Positions 1 through 12,605 of a DNA stretch of 64,000 bases are shown here, in pieces; the stretch's first letter is position 1; the number at the start of each line of letters is the position of its first letter. Below the pieces are notes generated by a model that saw nothing but the letters and a program-made list of their open reading frames with translations, was not told the DNA's origin and searched no databases. Made by a program: the position numbers and the translations under genes. Source of the DNA: Trema orientale (taxonomy: Eukaryota; Streptophyta; Magnoliopsida; Rosales; Cannabaceae); assembly GCA_002914845.1 (NCBI GenBank), contig JXTC01000279.1, positions 154,890 to 218,889 on the forward strand, read 5' to 3'.

Positions 1-1368
1 AGGCTTCAGATGAAGGTTCCAAAACAACGATGGAGAAATTGTTAATTTAGGAAACAACTAAAAACACCATGAACTTAGACTATCACAGATATGCAGAGGA
101 AGTTTCCTCTGTTTGAACCATAAACAATGAAGAAGAAAAAATAAAAGAGAAATCAAATTAGCACTTTTTGAATTAGTGAACTTTTTCAACTTCAAAATCA
201 AAAAACACACTCAACCAGAATTAAATCGATTCAAACTTTTCAATTTGGTCCAAGGAAACCCCGAAAAAAGAATTAGTCTAGGGGATAAATTGATTAAAAT
301 TGGGGAGCAGTTAAAAAAGAATTTTTTTTATTTATATTTTTGTGAGATCTCCATGGCTGAGTTGGGGGAAAGAAGACTTGAATTTGGCTAGGAAGAGAAG
401 AAAGTTTGGAGGAAATTCAAATAGGGTTGATTTAAGCCAGACCAAAGCATCGCTCATCAATCATTCATTTGTTATGAATTGTTGTGATTTATTTTTCTTA
501 ATCAAGTCATTGATGCCTTCATGAGAGGATTTAAATCTCTTTCAGATATTTAATTTAACAGCTCAAATGATGAACACTTTTCAGATTCGAAGAAGCAGCA
601 TATCATTATTTTTTCATCTGTGTTTGAATCTCTAATTTAACAATTTTCATCAAGACTCGTTTTTTGTTCTTTTTTTAAAAAAAGAAAAAATTGATGGAGA
701 CGCAAACAAATTACTAGAGCTTAGTTGTACAATGAAGCAAAGGCATAGAGAAGAAGAAGTAGAAGCATCGACTAAAATATCTCTAAGGGCAGCTTGGGTA
801 TGATAGACTACAAGTATTACTATATAGGATCCATGTTTTAATAACCGTATGATTTAATCGAAGGGTTTAAAAAGCCCTCTTATTGGTTAGGAGGGATTTT
901 ACCCATCCTACACTAGAATTCTCCAAAAAAAAATAGTTAAAAATTTACTATAGTGCGGTGTGTCTAACATTGTTTGACAAACCGCATTGCACCACGATAG
1001 TGCAAAGAGAATCCAAACACACACCACGAAGAAAATTACATAAAGTACACATGGTTGAGTGCATGCTCGAACTCATATAAATATCCTATTAAAATTTGAC
1101 CATGAAAATTTATTAAAGTATTTAAAAATTAAATTAAATTTATATGTAATGTGGTGCGTTAGGCTGACAAAATGATTAAGTTGAACCCCCCTAAACGGAA
1201 TCATCTTCATTCATTTTTCCTTTTCTTCTCTTTGAATTTTTTTTTTTAAATTTTTTTGGAAGAATAACCGATCTAACAAACTAATTCTCTCACAAGCACT
1301 AAACAAGGTAAAAATCAGCTAACTAACATCTAATAAAAGAAATAATAAAAAAACAAAAAATAGAAAGG
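1..1368. other. AT-rich intergenic DNA, no gene seen
   Basis: No reading frame here looks like a protein; the short open frames are low complexity. Positions about 786-1030 have a different texture. They start with a GGGCAGCTTGGG-type block and hold a short inverted pair (GTGCGGTG and CACCACG-like), reminiscent of a MITE end, but I could not define both termini. The rest is A/T-rich spacer downstream of the HOTHEAD-like gene. Confidence 0.5.
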
Positions 1369-1369
1369 A

Positions 1370-1440
1370 ATCAATGGAGACAGTAATTCCAACTTTATTT
1401 CATTCCTTTCCTGATTATCTTCAGCAAGAGTGCTAAGATA
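1370..1440 (-). pseudogene. Relic copy of the HOTHEAD-like terminal exon
   Basis: Read on the minus strand, this stretch repeats the last coding exon of the neighbouring GMC oxidoreductase gene (1801-1846) and a little flanking sequence. Both have a TTAG acceptor-like end and then the block TGAAGATAATC (KII), followed by an R-E/K-R/G-M coding block and a nearby ATAA. The relic has lost the codons for YVG, carries small indels, and is not in frame with the splice phase of the upstream exon. I infer a local duplication that decayed. Use as an alternative last exon is possible but would change the C-terminus. It could also be what is left of a tandem gene copy. Confidence 0.55.
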
Positions 1441-1800
1441 TCAGTAAGTCAAAATTATTGAAAGGAAAAGAAAGACATAATTAAAGCTAGTTTTAATTAC
1501 ATGACTGTATTTTCAACGAAGTTAAAATTTCGAGTTAAACGTTAATGTATTTGGAGTACAGTATTCACTTACAATTACATCATCCGAATTTTCTATCCTC
1601 AAAGAATAAACGAATCAAGTAAACCAAAAACGAACCAACCAAACCAAAAGCGCATTCTACTAAGAGAAACCATCTACTACTCTTCTACTACAGAAGTACT
1701 CAGCTGAGTAAAACTCAATCAAAAGAAGAAGGGGGGGAAAAAAAAAAAAACCAGCAAGAAACTGACTCGGGTTCTTTTAGCTCTATGGAGAATAAATTGA

Positions 1801-3692
1801 TCACTTATTTCTCATTCTTTCTCGGATTATCTTCAAACCAACATAGCTGCTAAGAGAAAAACAAGCACAAATTTGAGTCAAGTCTCTTGATTTTCAAGAC
1901 ATTGAGCTAAAAAATCTCACATAAAGGAGAGAGACCGTGTCTTACCGTCCAAGCATCATAACAGTAGCTTGAGGATTTGTCCCTGGCGAAAGAACAAACG
2001 TCGAACCATCCACGATTCGCAGCGAATTGATGCCGAAAACTCGATGATCAGCATCAACCACCTTCCCAACTAAGCATCCGCCATGGTAGTGCCATATGGT
2101 GCTAACTGTCCTGCGGCAGAAATCCGCCATGACCTCATAGTTGGACTGATCCACAGGCAATGCAGGCCCTATGAATCGAAAATCCCGATTCCCAAGACCA
2201 TCCCGGAACTTGAACTCGTCCATGGAGCTACTCCTGAGCAAATCTCCAATGGTACGAGTCCCATTCACACACTTCTCCATGTCCACAGGGTTGTGGAAGT
2301 AGTTGAACCGAACAATGGGGCTGACTCTAACATCCGTCGAAGCCAGCGAGAACGAACCTATCGAAAGAGGCCCGTTGATCTTCGCCATGAGGGTAGCTAC
2401 CGTGAGGTAGAGAGGCGAAGAGGGTGTCCGGATGAAGACGGTGCGAGCCGGGGCAGCAAAGGGGATGACATTGGAGGCTGCTTCAATGTAAGCCCCTGAT
2501 GGAATAATTCCCACCACTTGAATCAGTGACTGTTCCAAAGGCATGGGAGGCACAATTGAGATACTGTTCCTAGGATTGTCATAGAAGAACTTCCCAACAT
2601 AAGGAAGATCATGTGCGACCGGGATTCTCCAAGAGGAGAGATAGCCTCTTGGACCAATTCCACTCAACAAAAGCAGCTGAGGACTCCCAATTGCCCCAGC
2701 AGACACCAACACCTCCCCATTCCCCCTCACCATTGCATTGTGACACCTCCCTCTCCTGTCCCGGAACACGACTCCGGTCGCCGACTTCCGTGACCCCGGA
2801 TAAGTATTCGAGGCCAGGAGAATCTTCTCCACACTTGCATACACAACAACCTTGAGATTACTCAGTCTTGCATAGAACAAAAGGTCAGCAGCACTATGTC
2901 TCCTCCCGAAGCTATCAAATATGGAACCACCAACCTTGGTCCCCAACAAGTGGTCCAAACTAAACCCATTATAGGGATTGACTCCAACCTCTTGTAACCC
3001 ATCTCTGACCCCCAATTGCCAAGTCTTGAGCTCTGGCCTGAACACGATTTTCCTCTCCACCCACTCGAAGGAATCGTTGACCATCTTCCTGTCCCAGTCA
3101 ACGCCCGATTTTTGGTAGAACTCTTCCTCTGCTCGGCTGTAGAACCCGGCGTTTATGGCGCTGCTCCCGCCAAGAACGCGGCCCCGGGCGTTCGGGACGC
3201 CGTCCTCGGAGGTGAAGACCTGCGCGGGAGAGTCGTACGCGTCGGCGTCCGCGAGTGTGGTCAAGAAGCCCTCTTGGAACATCACGTTCCGGTCGCCGTA
3301 GGGGGCCCCGCCGCGCTCCAGGACGAGCACGCGGAAGGCACGTGACAGGGTCGCGGCCAATGGGCACCCGGCCGTACCGCCGCCGACGACGATGTAGTCG
3401 AAGTAGTCCTCGGATGGGAACTGGGTCGCGTTGAGCACGAAACTGCGGTAATTGGCCTCTGCCCATTTGATTTCAAGTCAAAATAACACAAACCCAGATG
3501 ACAAATGTTTGATTTTTCATTTTTTTTCCCACGGTTTCACGAGAAACAAACAGAGAAGAAGAAAAGTGAGTGAGAAAATGAGTTACCTTGACGGGGGATT
3601 TGTTGTGTGGAGGCGGGAGAGACGATGGTAGCGAAGAACGTGAGCAAGAAGAAGGGCCAATGTTGTAAGGAAAAGCCAGTGAATCTTCTCAT
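1801..3692 (-). CDS. HOTHEAD-like GMC oxidoreductase, 3 exons
   Basis: Exons (minus strand): 3692-3587, 3458-1946, 1846-1801. They join in frame to 554 codons plus TGA. The protein is an FAD-dependent glucose-methanol-choline oxidoreductase of the HOTHEAD/mandelonitrile-lyase-like group. Arabidopsis HOTHEAD acts in cuticle lipid metabolism and organ separation; the substrate of this member is unknown. Residues 1-29 form a secretory signal peptide (MRRFTGF, then a hydrophobic core), so it probably acts in the secretory pathway or wall. Visible motifs are the FAD dinucleotide fold VVGGGTAG near residue 59, GMC signature 1 (GRVLGGSSAIN, 128-138), GMC signature 2 (GAIGSPQLLLLSGIGP), catalytic HYHGGC (492-497) and NPQATVMM (530-537). 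The last exon encodes only YVGLKIIRERMRNK. The start was chosen for its signal peptide and matching splice phase; an overlapping open frame at 3583-3783 is in another frame. The large middle exon is GC-rich near its 5' end. It looks intact. Confidence 0.93.
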
Positions 3693-3911
3693 TATAGAGT
3701 TTTCTTGGTGGTTCTTGGAGTAACGGTAAATTTTCTTGGTGTTTTTTGTTTGGAGGGAAAGAAAATGAGATCAGGGAAATCATAGGTCGTAGTGGTGAAA
3801 TTCAAAAAAACAAAAAAATAGAAAAAACAGAGACGAGGCAGAGGTTCGGTAGTTTTAAATTTCAGTTGGATTCGGCTCTGTGTTACTATTAAATTAGGAC
3901 ATTTATTTTTT

Positions 3912-4011
3912 AAGCAGCTTAATAAATGAACACTATTTATTACAAAGAAATAAAAATAACTTATTAACCTAAAAGTCGAACTCTACCTAATCCCCTACCC
4001 ACCGGGCTATT
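3912..4011 (-). mobile_element. Degenerate tRNA-derived SINE copy
   Basis: On the minus strand there is an A-box-like block TAGCCCGGTGGGTAGG (about 4009-3995) and a B-box-like block GAGTTCGAC (3983-3975), then a tail resembling that of the better preserved copy at 16231-16380 (TTTGTAATAA...). Possible target duplications (TATTAAAT...TTATTTT on both sides) are imperfect, as expected for an old insertion. Confidence 0.55.
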
Positions 4012-4555
4012 ATTAAATAACACTTATTTTACTTGATTTAATTACATCTTTACCTTGAACTCAAAAGCCAAAAAAAAAAATTAACACTAGATTTTATTTT
4101 TATTTAGTTGAATCAATAACGCTACTAGTTTCGAACACAACAATTTAAGTTATAAAATTAAGTTAAAACTTTTATTAAAAAAAAATAAGTTAAAAACAAA
4201 AGTGAATATACAAAAAAAAAAAAAAAAAGAAAAGAAAGGACAAAGAAAAACGAAAAAAAATAGTAGTTTTCATTTTTTATAAAGGACGAAGGCACAATTT
4301 TGAAACAAGTATTAAAATCAACTACCAAACCTTGATGTACTTCGAGTTGTGTTCCTTTTTCTTTTCTTTTTTTCCCCCCTAAAAAGGAAAAAATCACAAA
4401 CGGTCCTAAAACTATCTCGAGTATTTTGCATTTTCATTTTGCTAAAAGTGTTGAGCATATTTAGTAAAACATACACACAGTAGTTTACATTTCTAACGAC
4501 GTCACCCATACCATATGGTAAAACAATTTATAAATTAGGTAGTTTGCCGTGAACA
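4012..4555. other. Intergenic, A/T-rich, no gene seen
   Basis: Contains an A-tract at about 4209-4228 and T/C-rich runs. The open frames across it are low complexity (poly-Lys/Phe) and I see no conserved protein. Confidence 0.5.
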
Positions 4556-5020
4556 TTTCGTATTTGGTTCGTGAAATGAAATTAGAATAGTAATGAGAAT
4601 CGCAATGGAATAGAACTAGATGTGAATATTTTCTTGGTGATTAGTTCATGGAATGGAATTAAAATAGTAATAAAAATCATAATAGAATGGAATTAGAAAA
4701 TGAATAGGAATAATAATCCATTATTTGGTTGAAACTTGAAATAATCTTGAAATGAAATGGAAAAAATATTCTGTTGTCAAAAATGCCCTTACTTTTAGAT
4801 ATTTTGAAAGGACAAAATAAGAAAAACTGAGTATTAAAATTTTTGTAAAATGATGGAATTCTAATTCCATTGGTGGTAAAGTGGAATAATAATTCCACCA
4901 TTTAATGTAATTGTGATTCCAATAGAATCACAACCTTTTTGCTAAAAACACAACTAAACAAAAGGATATACTTTCTTTTGGAATCACCTTTCCATTCCAA
5001 ATCCTTTGAACCGAACATGA
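4556..5020. mobile_element. MITE relic with GGAATTCC-rich ends
   Basis: Repeated blocks of the type TTTGGTT followed by GGAATGGAATTA, with a later inverted counterpart (CCATTCC...TTTGAACC). This is the vocabulary of the Tourist-like element at 18742-19422. Left-end-like starts occur near 4561, 4629 and 4722, suggesting nested or multiply truncated copies. Related fragments lie near 13210-13450 and 15660-15775. I could not define a target duplication. Confidence 0.45.
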
Positions 5021-7582
5021 TGCATTCAATTCTCCAAACCCTTCAAACCTAACCCTCCCAAAAGAAAAAATGTGGGGACAAATATGGCAAATCAGTGAAA
5101 CTGGAGATGTTAGGGATCATTGTTTGAACCTTGAAACCGATATCCCCCAACTTACAAATTTAACCTCTAATCCCACGGTTTTTTTTTTTTCAAAAAAAAA
5201 AATCCAAATGAAAACATAGTTGGGGACCTCAATACTAAAAACACATTAAGAATCACGATATAAATGCCCCTAAAAAATGAATATTTAAATACACAAAAAT
5301 TGAAAGAAGAAACAGGGCAAAGAATGAGGACTACAAAGTTATGAAGACACTAAAATTTGAGTATAACTATGTATGAAATTTGTCTTGGGGTCTGTCAATC
5401 ATTCCCATATAGCTCGACGAGTTAATTGAGAAGAGCAATTTTGAGAACATAATTAATTCGAGCCAATTTTGCCACACAACATTTTTTTCTTTTTCTTTTT
5501 CTTCTCATCAGACAAAACTCAAAAACAGAATTATTTGAAGGCTCAAAATAAGAGAGGACAAATGCTCATCAGACAAGCATTGAACTTAGAAACGAGTGTT
5601 GTATATCATAAGCCCATTCTAATAAGCCGAAGACCAGCCACTATGCGGTTATGTTACACGAGCAATCAACTAAAAAGGGTCCAATAAACCCACCAAAAAT
5701 GAGAAAGTAGACAAAAAAAATCTTTGCTCCAACTGGTATAACAGCCTGTTTTGATGCACTGCCAGAATTTAGGATAGTATAATATATTACCAATTTCCAG
5801 CAGAACAAAGTTGGAGCCCAAAAAAAATAATAATAATAATAAAAAGATAAAAAGAGAGATTTTGCGTTTATGATAGATTTGAATTTATCCACTTATCCGT
5901 AATCGAAAAAAGAAATGAATCAAACGATAAAACGCTTTGACAAAATTAATGCCAATAACAAAGCATGAATTTGGCATTTGTTTTTCAGTATTTATTCAGC
6001 TGTTAACTAATAAAATTGAAAACAAATTTAAACTCTTAAATGATACTTACCCATTAAAAAATCAAGAACTAATATGGGTTCAAGAACTAAATCAGATTAG
6101 TTCAGTTAACAAAATATTCTCAGCATGAATCTCATTAAATATATATTAAGATCTAGTCAAAAGTTACTTTTAGTTATTACTAAGAGCACAGAGGTAATTA
6201 TGTGGTTTATTTCAGTTTCAACTGAAAGAGAAACAATCAAAATTCCAGAAGGACCTTATGATTGAGTTCCTTCTTCATTGACAATCTACTCATGAGACTC
6301 GCAAAAGTTGATCACATGAATAAGAAGAGGATGGGAATCATCACCTACTGTTATTTATTTTGCTATTCCTGAATCCTGATAAGTAAACGTGGCATTCCAC
6401 TAAAACCTTAACTAAATGACTTCATACAGCAATAGAACTTGAACATCATAATATCATATCCTAACCCCAAAAGAATGAAACGTAATAACTAATTATTAGA
6501 ACTGGAGAATCAATCAAGTTTCCATAACAGGTGGCACTGCACCATAAGAAACAATGAAGATACATGAAATATATAGTCCTCATTCCTCACCACAAATGAA
6601 ACCAAAGTTTTCACAAACTTGAAACTATGGTAATTGACAAAGACCTGAAACTCTTGCCCTCAAAAGAAAGCTAGACACGGCGGTTTTATCCCTATAATTC
6701 GAACAAAACCCACTCCAGCTTTCTGCTTATGTAAAGTAAATCTAATTGAGAGAAATAGGATTGTGCAAAATCTTAAAAAACTACTCATCCAAATTCAGCT
6801 ATTTCCGTACAGAAAAAGGTTAATCCGGGACGTAGAGAGGTAAAAAAGTAAGGAAGAGAGAGAAAGATAAAGCCTAAAGAGAATATCTGCAAGTGTAATA
6901 ATCGTAATCATGATAAACAAAAAGAGATTCGTTCCATTAATATTGTAAAGGGCATATATCTAAAAAGATCAAATGTACCCACTTAACCATTACCCTTAAC
7001 AAGTTCGAAGCTCAAGCGTTTAATATTGATTCTTCCCCCCCAAAAAAAATGCCAAAACCAGAAGAATTTAACCAAAATTAGGAAAAAGGGGAAAAAGGAC
7101 AGAACCCCACAATCCATTTTAGCCTCTTTATTCTAGTGTGATTAAACTAAATCGAACCAAATATACTTTCAAAAGTAGGAATTCCACTGGAAAAAAGGAA
7201 AGTGGTATTTGAGCCTAGAATACATTCAACCGTTAGTCGATTTTTCTTCAACTGGTAAAAACTAAAAAATATATATATTATATAAATTAAAAATAAAAAC
7301 AACCAAATATTATGATTTTGGGGGATAGAATGAATGATTGAATGATTGATTTGTTTGACTAAGCAAGGAAATGGAAAGTGAGGAGAAACACAAAAGTTTC
7401 TCCCAATATTTCATAGTAACCAAATCCATCCAAACGACCCATCATTTCGAAAATTACACAAAATCATTACTATCATCGTTAAAAATTTAAGAGAGAAACA
7501 AACAAAGGAAAATGAAAAACGAAAATTAATTTGACATAAAGGAAAGAGCACTAAAGCTAATAGAAGCTAAAAGAAGCTACCG
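5021..7582. other. Intergenic spacer between the HOTHEAD-like and MKK genes
   Basis: AT-rich, with a (TAA)n run at about 5826-5841 and T/C tracts. No protein family is recognisable in any frame. The last few hundred bases before 7583 are probably the 3' UTR of the MAPKK gene. Confidence 0.5.
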
Positions 7583-8704
7583 CTACGAAGGGAGTGGGCG
7601 CGGAGGAGGAGGAAGAAGTTGATGGACATTGTTATGCACCTGGTTGGCCCCGGTCGTGTTCTGGGTTATGAACGGGTGCCGCAGCAGCCTCGAGGCGGTC
7701 CACCGCCGCGACGGCTCCCTCTGGAGGCAGCAGGCGATGAAATCCCTGAACTCCCTCGACGCGGTGGCCGGCGCCTCCGGCGGCTGCGACATGCAGATGG
7801 CGCACATTAGGCTCGCCCAATCGCCCTGCCGCCCGACCGCGAAGGGGAACCTCCCGAGATAGAACTCGAGGATGCTGACGCCGAGGCTCCAAATGTCCCC
7901 GGCGTAGCCATCGTACTGGCCGTGGTTGAGATCGGTGTTGATCCTCTCGGGGCTCATGTAGGCAATGGTCCCGACCGACGAATTGCAAGGGTCCATGGTC
8001 TGCTCCAGGATCCGGCTCACCCCGAAATCGGCGATCTTGACCTGCTTCCGGACGTTGATGAGGAGATTCGAGGGCTTGATGTCCCGATGGACGATCCGAC
8101 GGCCGTGGAGGTACGCGAGCCCGCGGAGGGTCTGGCGGGCGAGGTCGGCGAGGTCCTGCTCCCGGGGGATCTTCTGGCCCTCGAGCGAGCCCCGGTCCAT
8201 GAACTCGAGGAGGACCTGGATTTCGCCGTTGTGGTCGAACATGTCGTGGCACTTGACCACGTTAGGGTTATCGACGTCGCGGAGGATCTCGATCTCGCGG
8301 CAGATCTGGCGCCGGACCGACTCCTCGTGGTTGCCGTAGATCACCTTGAGGGCGTAGATCTTGGCGGTGGGCCGGTGGATCACCTTGTAGACCGTCCCGC
8401 CGGTGCCGCTCCCGACCCGGCTCACCCGCTCGAGCTCCGAGAAGTGGATGAGCTGCGTGCCGCTGCTGCTGACGCTGCCGCAGCTGTTGCTCCCATGGTG
8501 GTTCTGGTTCTGGTAGGGACCACCACCGCAGGACGAAGGAGCGGAGGTCGGAGGAAGAGGAAGAGGCACCGCCAGAGACGGGTCCCGCTGGGGGAGAGGT
8601 AGGGTTAGGTCAGGACGGCGTCGCGGCTTCCTAGATGGGGTCGAACCAGGCGAAGGAGACGACGAGGAAGAAGACGAAGGCGGCGGTGGCTGAGCCGGTC
8701 TCAT
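7583..8704 (-). CDS. MAP kinase kinase, MKK4/MKK5 type, intronless
   Basis: Single exon, 373 residues. A dual-specificity kinase that phosphorylates MAP kinases (in Arabidopsis MKK4/MKK5 act on MPK3/MPK6 in immunity and development). The N-terminus is Pro/Ser-rich with a basic MAPK docking site, [14 protein letters not shown] (residues 25-38). The kinase domain runs from about 85 to 355: glycine loop GSGTGGTV (98-105), catalytic Lys120 in [11 protein letters not shown] (206-213), DFG (226-228). The plant-type activation loop T236-x5-S242 lies in TMDPCNS, followed by SPERI. Lack of introns is usual for plant group C MKKs. The start is the first Met of the open frame and gives the expected length. 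The coding region is much more GC-rich than its surroundings, especially at the 5' end. The leader (8705-8860) is purine-rich on the coding strand. Confidence 0.95.
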   Translation of the reverse strand: MRPAQPPPPSSSSSSSPSPGSTPSRKPRRRPDLTLPLPQRDPSLAVPLPLPPTSAPSSCGGGPYQNQNHHGSNSCGSVSSSGTQLIHFSELERVSRVGSGTGGTVYKVIHRPTAKIYALKVIYGNHEESVRRQICREIEILRDVDNPNVVKCHDMFDHNGEIQVLLEFMDRGSLEGQKIPREQDLADLARQTLRGLAYLHGRRIVHRDIKPSNLLINVRKQVKIADFGVSRILEQTMDPCNSSVGTIAYMSPERINTDLNHGQYDGYAGDIWSLGVSILEFYLGRFPFAVGRQGDWASLMCAICMSQPPEAPATASREFRDFIACCLQREPSRRWTASRLLRHPFITQNTTGANQVHNNVHQLLPPPPRPLPS

Positions 8705-8860
8705 AACTCACCTCTCTTAGTTTTTTCGACTCGGTGTTGAATTGAATCGGCTTCTTTCTTTCTTTCTTTATTTCTTTTTCCTTTCCTCTCTGCGTTGAAA
8801 TTCTCTCTCTCTCTCCCTTTCTTTCTTTCTTTTCTCTCTCTCTAATGGTCTAATAGTTTT
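8705..8860 (-). promoter_or_regulatory. GA-rich 5' leader/promoter of the MKK gene
   Basis: On the coding (minus) strand this is an almost pure purine tract with GAGAGA and GAAA repeats directly upstream of the ATG. Such GA tracts are common in plant 5' UTRs and core promoters. No clear TATA box was located, so the transcription start is not defined. Confidence 0.45.
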
Positions 8861-11560
8861 TTTTTTTTCCTCTTCCCTTCAAATAAACAAAACAACAATA
8901 AACATTTATTTATTGTTGTTTATATTTATTTATGTCTTAATATTTTTTTGAAATTGATAACAAATTGATTTTGGGTTTTGGGGCGTGTTGATTTTGATTT
9001 TTCTGATCAATCAAGACAAAATCCAAGCCATGACTTAGGGGAGGAGGGAGGAGAAAAATAAAAGGGAGGAATTTTTCAAGGAGGAGAGAGAAAGTTCCAG
9101 GAAGGGGAAGAAAAGCGTGGAAAATAGAAGAGGAAGAAAATTGGTAAAAGCTTTAGCTGAAATAAGGAGGAGGAGCAGGAGGAGGAGGAGCAGGAGGAGA
9201 AAAAAGAGAAGGATTTTTTTATGACAAGGGCATCCCACGCACGCGCTGCGATAGAGATTACTTGACTACGATGAATCTGATTGGATCGGCTTAGCGTGGG
9301 GTCCAGCGAGTGGGGGGCGTGACTCTTGGATTTTGGTTGTTTGGGGTGTAGTTTTGGTTAAGGGTTCGGAACCCAAAATCCACTGAACCCAAAACGAACT
9401 CAACCCATGGTTGGTTGGATTGGGTAGGGTTGGCCCTTTGGTCTCTTGGCTCTTGGCTCTTGGCTCCTGGCCAATGCTGATGGCCACAACACTTCTGCTT
9501 TGCTTCTAATTTTTATTAAATGTCAGAACAACTGAATTCTACGTGGTTTTCATGGATATGTAATGTGTGGGCAATTTACGCGATTCTTAGATAAATTTGG
9601 ATATCATAACGATATTAACCCAATTAAAAAATAAAAAAAAGAGATAGATTTGGATTTTTTTTTTTTCTATACCAAGAAAATGCAGAATCCAATTGGATTT
9701 GTTCAGTTTTTTTATATGCCAATAGGCTCATTTAGGATAATGACCGAATTTTTTCGTATAAATCTAGTTTCTGATTTTATTTTTTTTGTCTTAGTAAGTT
9801 TCTAAATATATCAGTTAATATATTTAATATACTAAATAAAGGGATTAAATTTGGGATAATTATTTTGATAAAATGCTTAATATATTCTATCGGTTTTTAT
9901 AAATTAAAAAATATATCTTTTTGGATTTATAAATTATTAAAAGGTTCACCTTTTTTATTTTATTGAGTCAAAAAATTATCCTCCTTCTAAACTTGTAACC
10001 AAAAAAATATGATCGAAAAAACAACAAATAGTGGTGGATGAAATACAAAAATGAATAAGAATAAGAAGATATAGTGAATTAAGTTTTCTATAACTTTTTT
10101 AAGAAATTTTTTTAATTTTTAGTTAATTAATTGTGTTTAGATTAGGGCATCTTGGTCATTCAAAAAAAGAATTCATACTTATTTTTTAACAAATTAAATA
10201 GAAGAGTGAAATCCGTAATGATTTGTTAATCTAAGGGGATTTTTTTTATTATTTATGAAAACTGAGATGATATATTGAGCATTTCTTCAAAATCAAATAG
10301 ATAATTTTGTATTATCCTAATAAATTTTGTCACATACATATTCGTACATTTATTATAAAATATAAGAAAAATTAACGTACTTTTTTTAAAAAATCTTTTT
10401 TCTTTCCAAACAGTTTTTTTGTTAAATCAGTTGACATAATTAAATATTATACCTTATCTTACTTTTTCAATATTACACTATGTGTCATATGAGTCCGTAT
10501 TTAATTGGTGATTATTTTAAATCGATTAATAGTAAAATTTAATTTATCAATAAAAACATGACAAATAACATTACACATTAGGTTAATCTCAAAAAATACA
10601 AATGACACACAAATATCCGCACTAATTTTTGTGTTTGGTAATAACATACTTATTTCCTAAAGGTTTTAAACGATTGCAGTCATTCACTTTCAAGAACAAC
10701 ATAAACGAAAAATGGTTTTAGATATTAGAAAGCAAAGAGGCAAGTTTTGCTCCCAAATAACGACAAAAGAATAGCCATTAAAGAAGATTTTAAACCGTAT
10801 ATAATTTACATATACGTGTGAATTGATATATATTTGAGAGATGAAGAAAGTGTCGGAGTCTCTCAACGAAGAAACTGTCAGGGTTAATGACATATTTGGT
10901 CCTTGAACTATCTTTGTTGAAATAATTTAGTTCCTGAAGTTATAATATGTAATTAATTCCCGAATAATCATTTCAGTGGCAATTTTGATCCAATTGACAA
11001 CTTATGTTTGAATATTGACAGAACTGATCACGTTAGACGCATATGACACTAATTAGTGTCTAATGAAGTTAATTTAAAATAATTTATTTATATACTTATT
11101 AGTTCTAGCAAACACTATATACGTCTCACAAAACAGAACATTATTTGAGGAAAGAACCTTTCTAGTTTTTGATGGATGACATAAGAAAGCCAAGATTCTT
11201 TTTTTTTTTTTTTAATAAGTAAAAACACCAATCAAACCCAGAAGGAAAAAAGTTAAAAAAGGAAAACTAAGGACCTATATGGCATTGTCTTTTATTTTTT
11301 GTTCTCAAAATTGTCTTTTCAAATATGAGAACAAAAATTATTTTTTGTTATTTTAAAACAATAGTAGATGTTTAGCAAATATTTTCTAAAACAGTTTTTA
11401 GGGGAAAAAAAAGTTATATTAGTATTGTAGAAAAAATATTTGGAGAAAGAAAATTAACAGATGGTGAGGAGAGATAAATTCAGGTAAAAGAATAAGGAGA
11501 GAGAAAAAGTCCTAAAAGAAAATTACTAAAACTGCTATGACTATAAAAGTAAAAAAAACA
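8861..11560. other. Intergenic spacer, simple repeats
   Basis: Holds a (GGA)n microsatellite-like run at about 9171-9203 and T tracts. It also has several short blocks typical of degraded elements: a TTTGGTCCTTGAAC-type start near 10893 and a tract starting GGACCTATATGGC near 11271. No gene-like open frame was found. Confidence 0.5.
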
Positions 11561-11563
11561 TGG

Positions 11564-11866
11564 GTAGGACTGATTTGGGCCAAAATCACTTTTTTCCGCT
11601 TTTTTATAAAAATGTCATTTTTAGGGGTATCAATAAGTTCTTAACCATAGATCAAAAGCTTATTGTCTATGAAAAAGTCATAAATAAGTTCTTAACTATA
11701 GGTCAAAAGCTTAGTGACTATGAAAAAACTATTATCTATGACTTTTTCATAGACAATAACTTCTTGACCATAGGTCAAGACATCTTTGACACTCCTAAAA
11801 TTATCATTTTTGAAAAAATGCATAAAAAGGTCATTTTGGCCGAAATTAGTTCTTTTCTCATATTCT
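11564..11866. mobile_element. Foldback (inverted-repeat) element
   Basis: The left end GACTGATTTGGGCCAAAATC and the right end, read in reverse (GAACTAATTTCGGCCAAAAT), are complementary, and the complementarity continues inward. Internally the motif TTCTTAACYATAGRTCAAAAG appears twice direct and once inverted, with the self-complementary block CTATGAAAAAGTCATA. No coding capacity. Probably a non-autonomous MITE; the superfamily is not assigned. A related truncated piece is at 15781-15885. Confidence 0.6.
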
Positions 11867-12443
11867 TATTCTAAAAGGCCTATTTTTTGAGAAAAGGACA
11901 AGGATAAGACTATTTTTACTATATTTTGACATTTTTAGGACTATCATGATATAATGGATAATTTTATGAACAAAATTTAAACTTTAGGACATGGTGTAGA
12001 GAGAATTAAATGCATTCTAAAGTTGCCCTTACTGAAAAATGAAAGGTTGATGAGAGTAGCATTTCTCTCCTATTTTTCCTTCCATTTATCTTTTTCCTTT
12101 CTTCTTTCTTGTCATTTCTCTTTCTCTCTCTCTTCTATGGTTGCTGTGTTCTATGTCTCTCTCTGTTGTTGTTGTATTTCACGTGTTATTTTTCAGAGAC
12201 AAAACTAGTCAAGATTCGTTTATTTATTTAAAAAAAAAAAAAAACTTAGCTGGATATTTGTTTGAGAGTTTTGATATTTGAAGGTTAGAAGTTATGTATA
12301 TAGTTTATTTCATAAATATTTATTCGTAATTGATATTGAGTGAGCAATATTTGAAAGAGCTCTATAATACTAATTTAGACATTAATTTGCTGGTCATGTT
12401 TTTTTTACTATATATTTTCATAATGGTATTCTGTACGTAACAT

Positions 12444-12605
12444 GTCAAGTAGTTCTTGATCCCAAGTCGAGTAGTTTTTGACCACATAGTCAAGTAGTTC
12501 ATGACCCCAAAGCAAGAACTACTTAACCTGGAGTCAAGTGTTACTTAACCTAGATCAAGTACTACTTGACCCTATGTCACGTACTGGTCAAGTAGTACTT
12601 GACCA
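12444..12605. repeat. Cluster of near-palindromic GTCAAGTAGTACTTGAC units
   Basis: About seven units of 16-19 bp follow each other at 12444, 12465, 12488, 12512, 12532, 12553 and 12587. Each reads GTCAAGTASTWCTTGAC or a variant, in both orientations; the last (GGTCAAGTAGTACTTGACC) is nearly a perfect palindrome. A looser second group lies at 13054-13117, with one more unit near 12969. Each arm contains a TTGAC core, the W-box core bound by WRKY factors, though that may be coincidence. No gene is adjacent. Confidence 0.65.

Noticed and set aside
3016-3466. Several 100-codon frames overlapping the HOTHEAD-like middle exon
   Set aside because: Shadows of a GC-rich exon; the oxidoreductase frame explains the region fully.
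7619-8602. Long open frames antisense to, or in other frames of, the MKK gene (up to 226 codons)
   Set aside because: They arise from high GC content of the MKK coding strand; compositions are biased and no family is recognisable, while the minus-strand kinase is complete.
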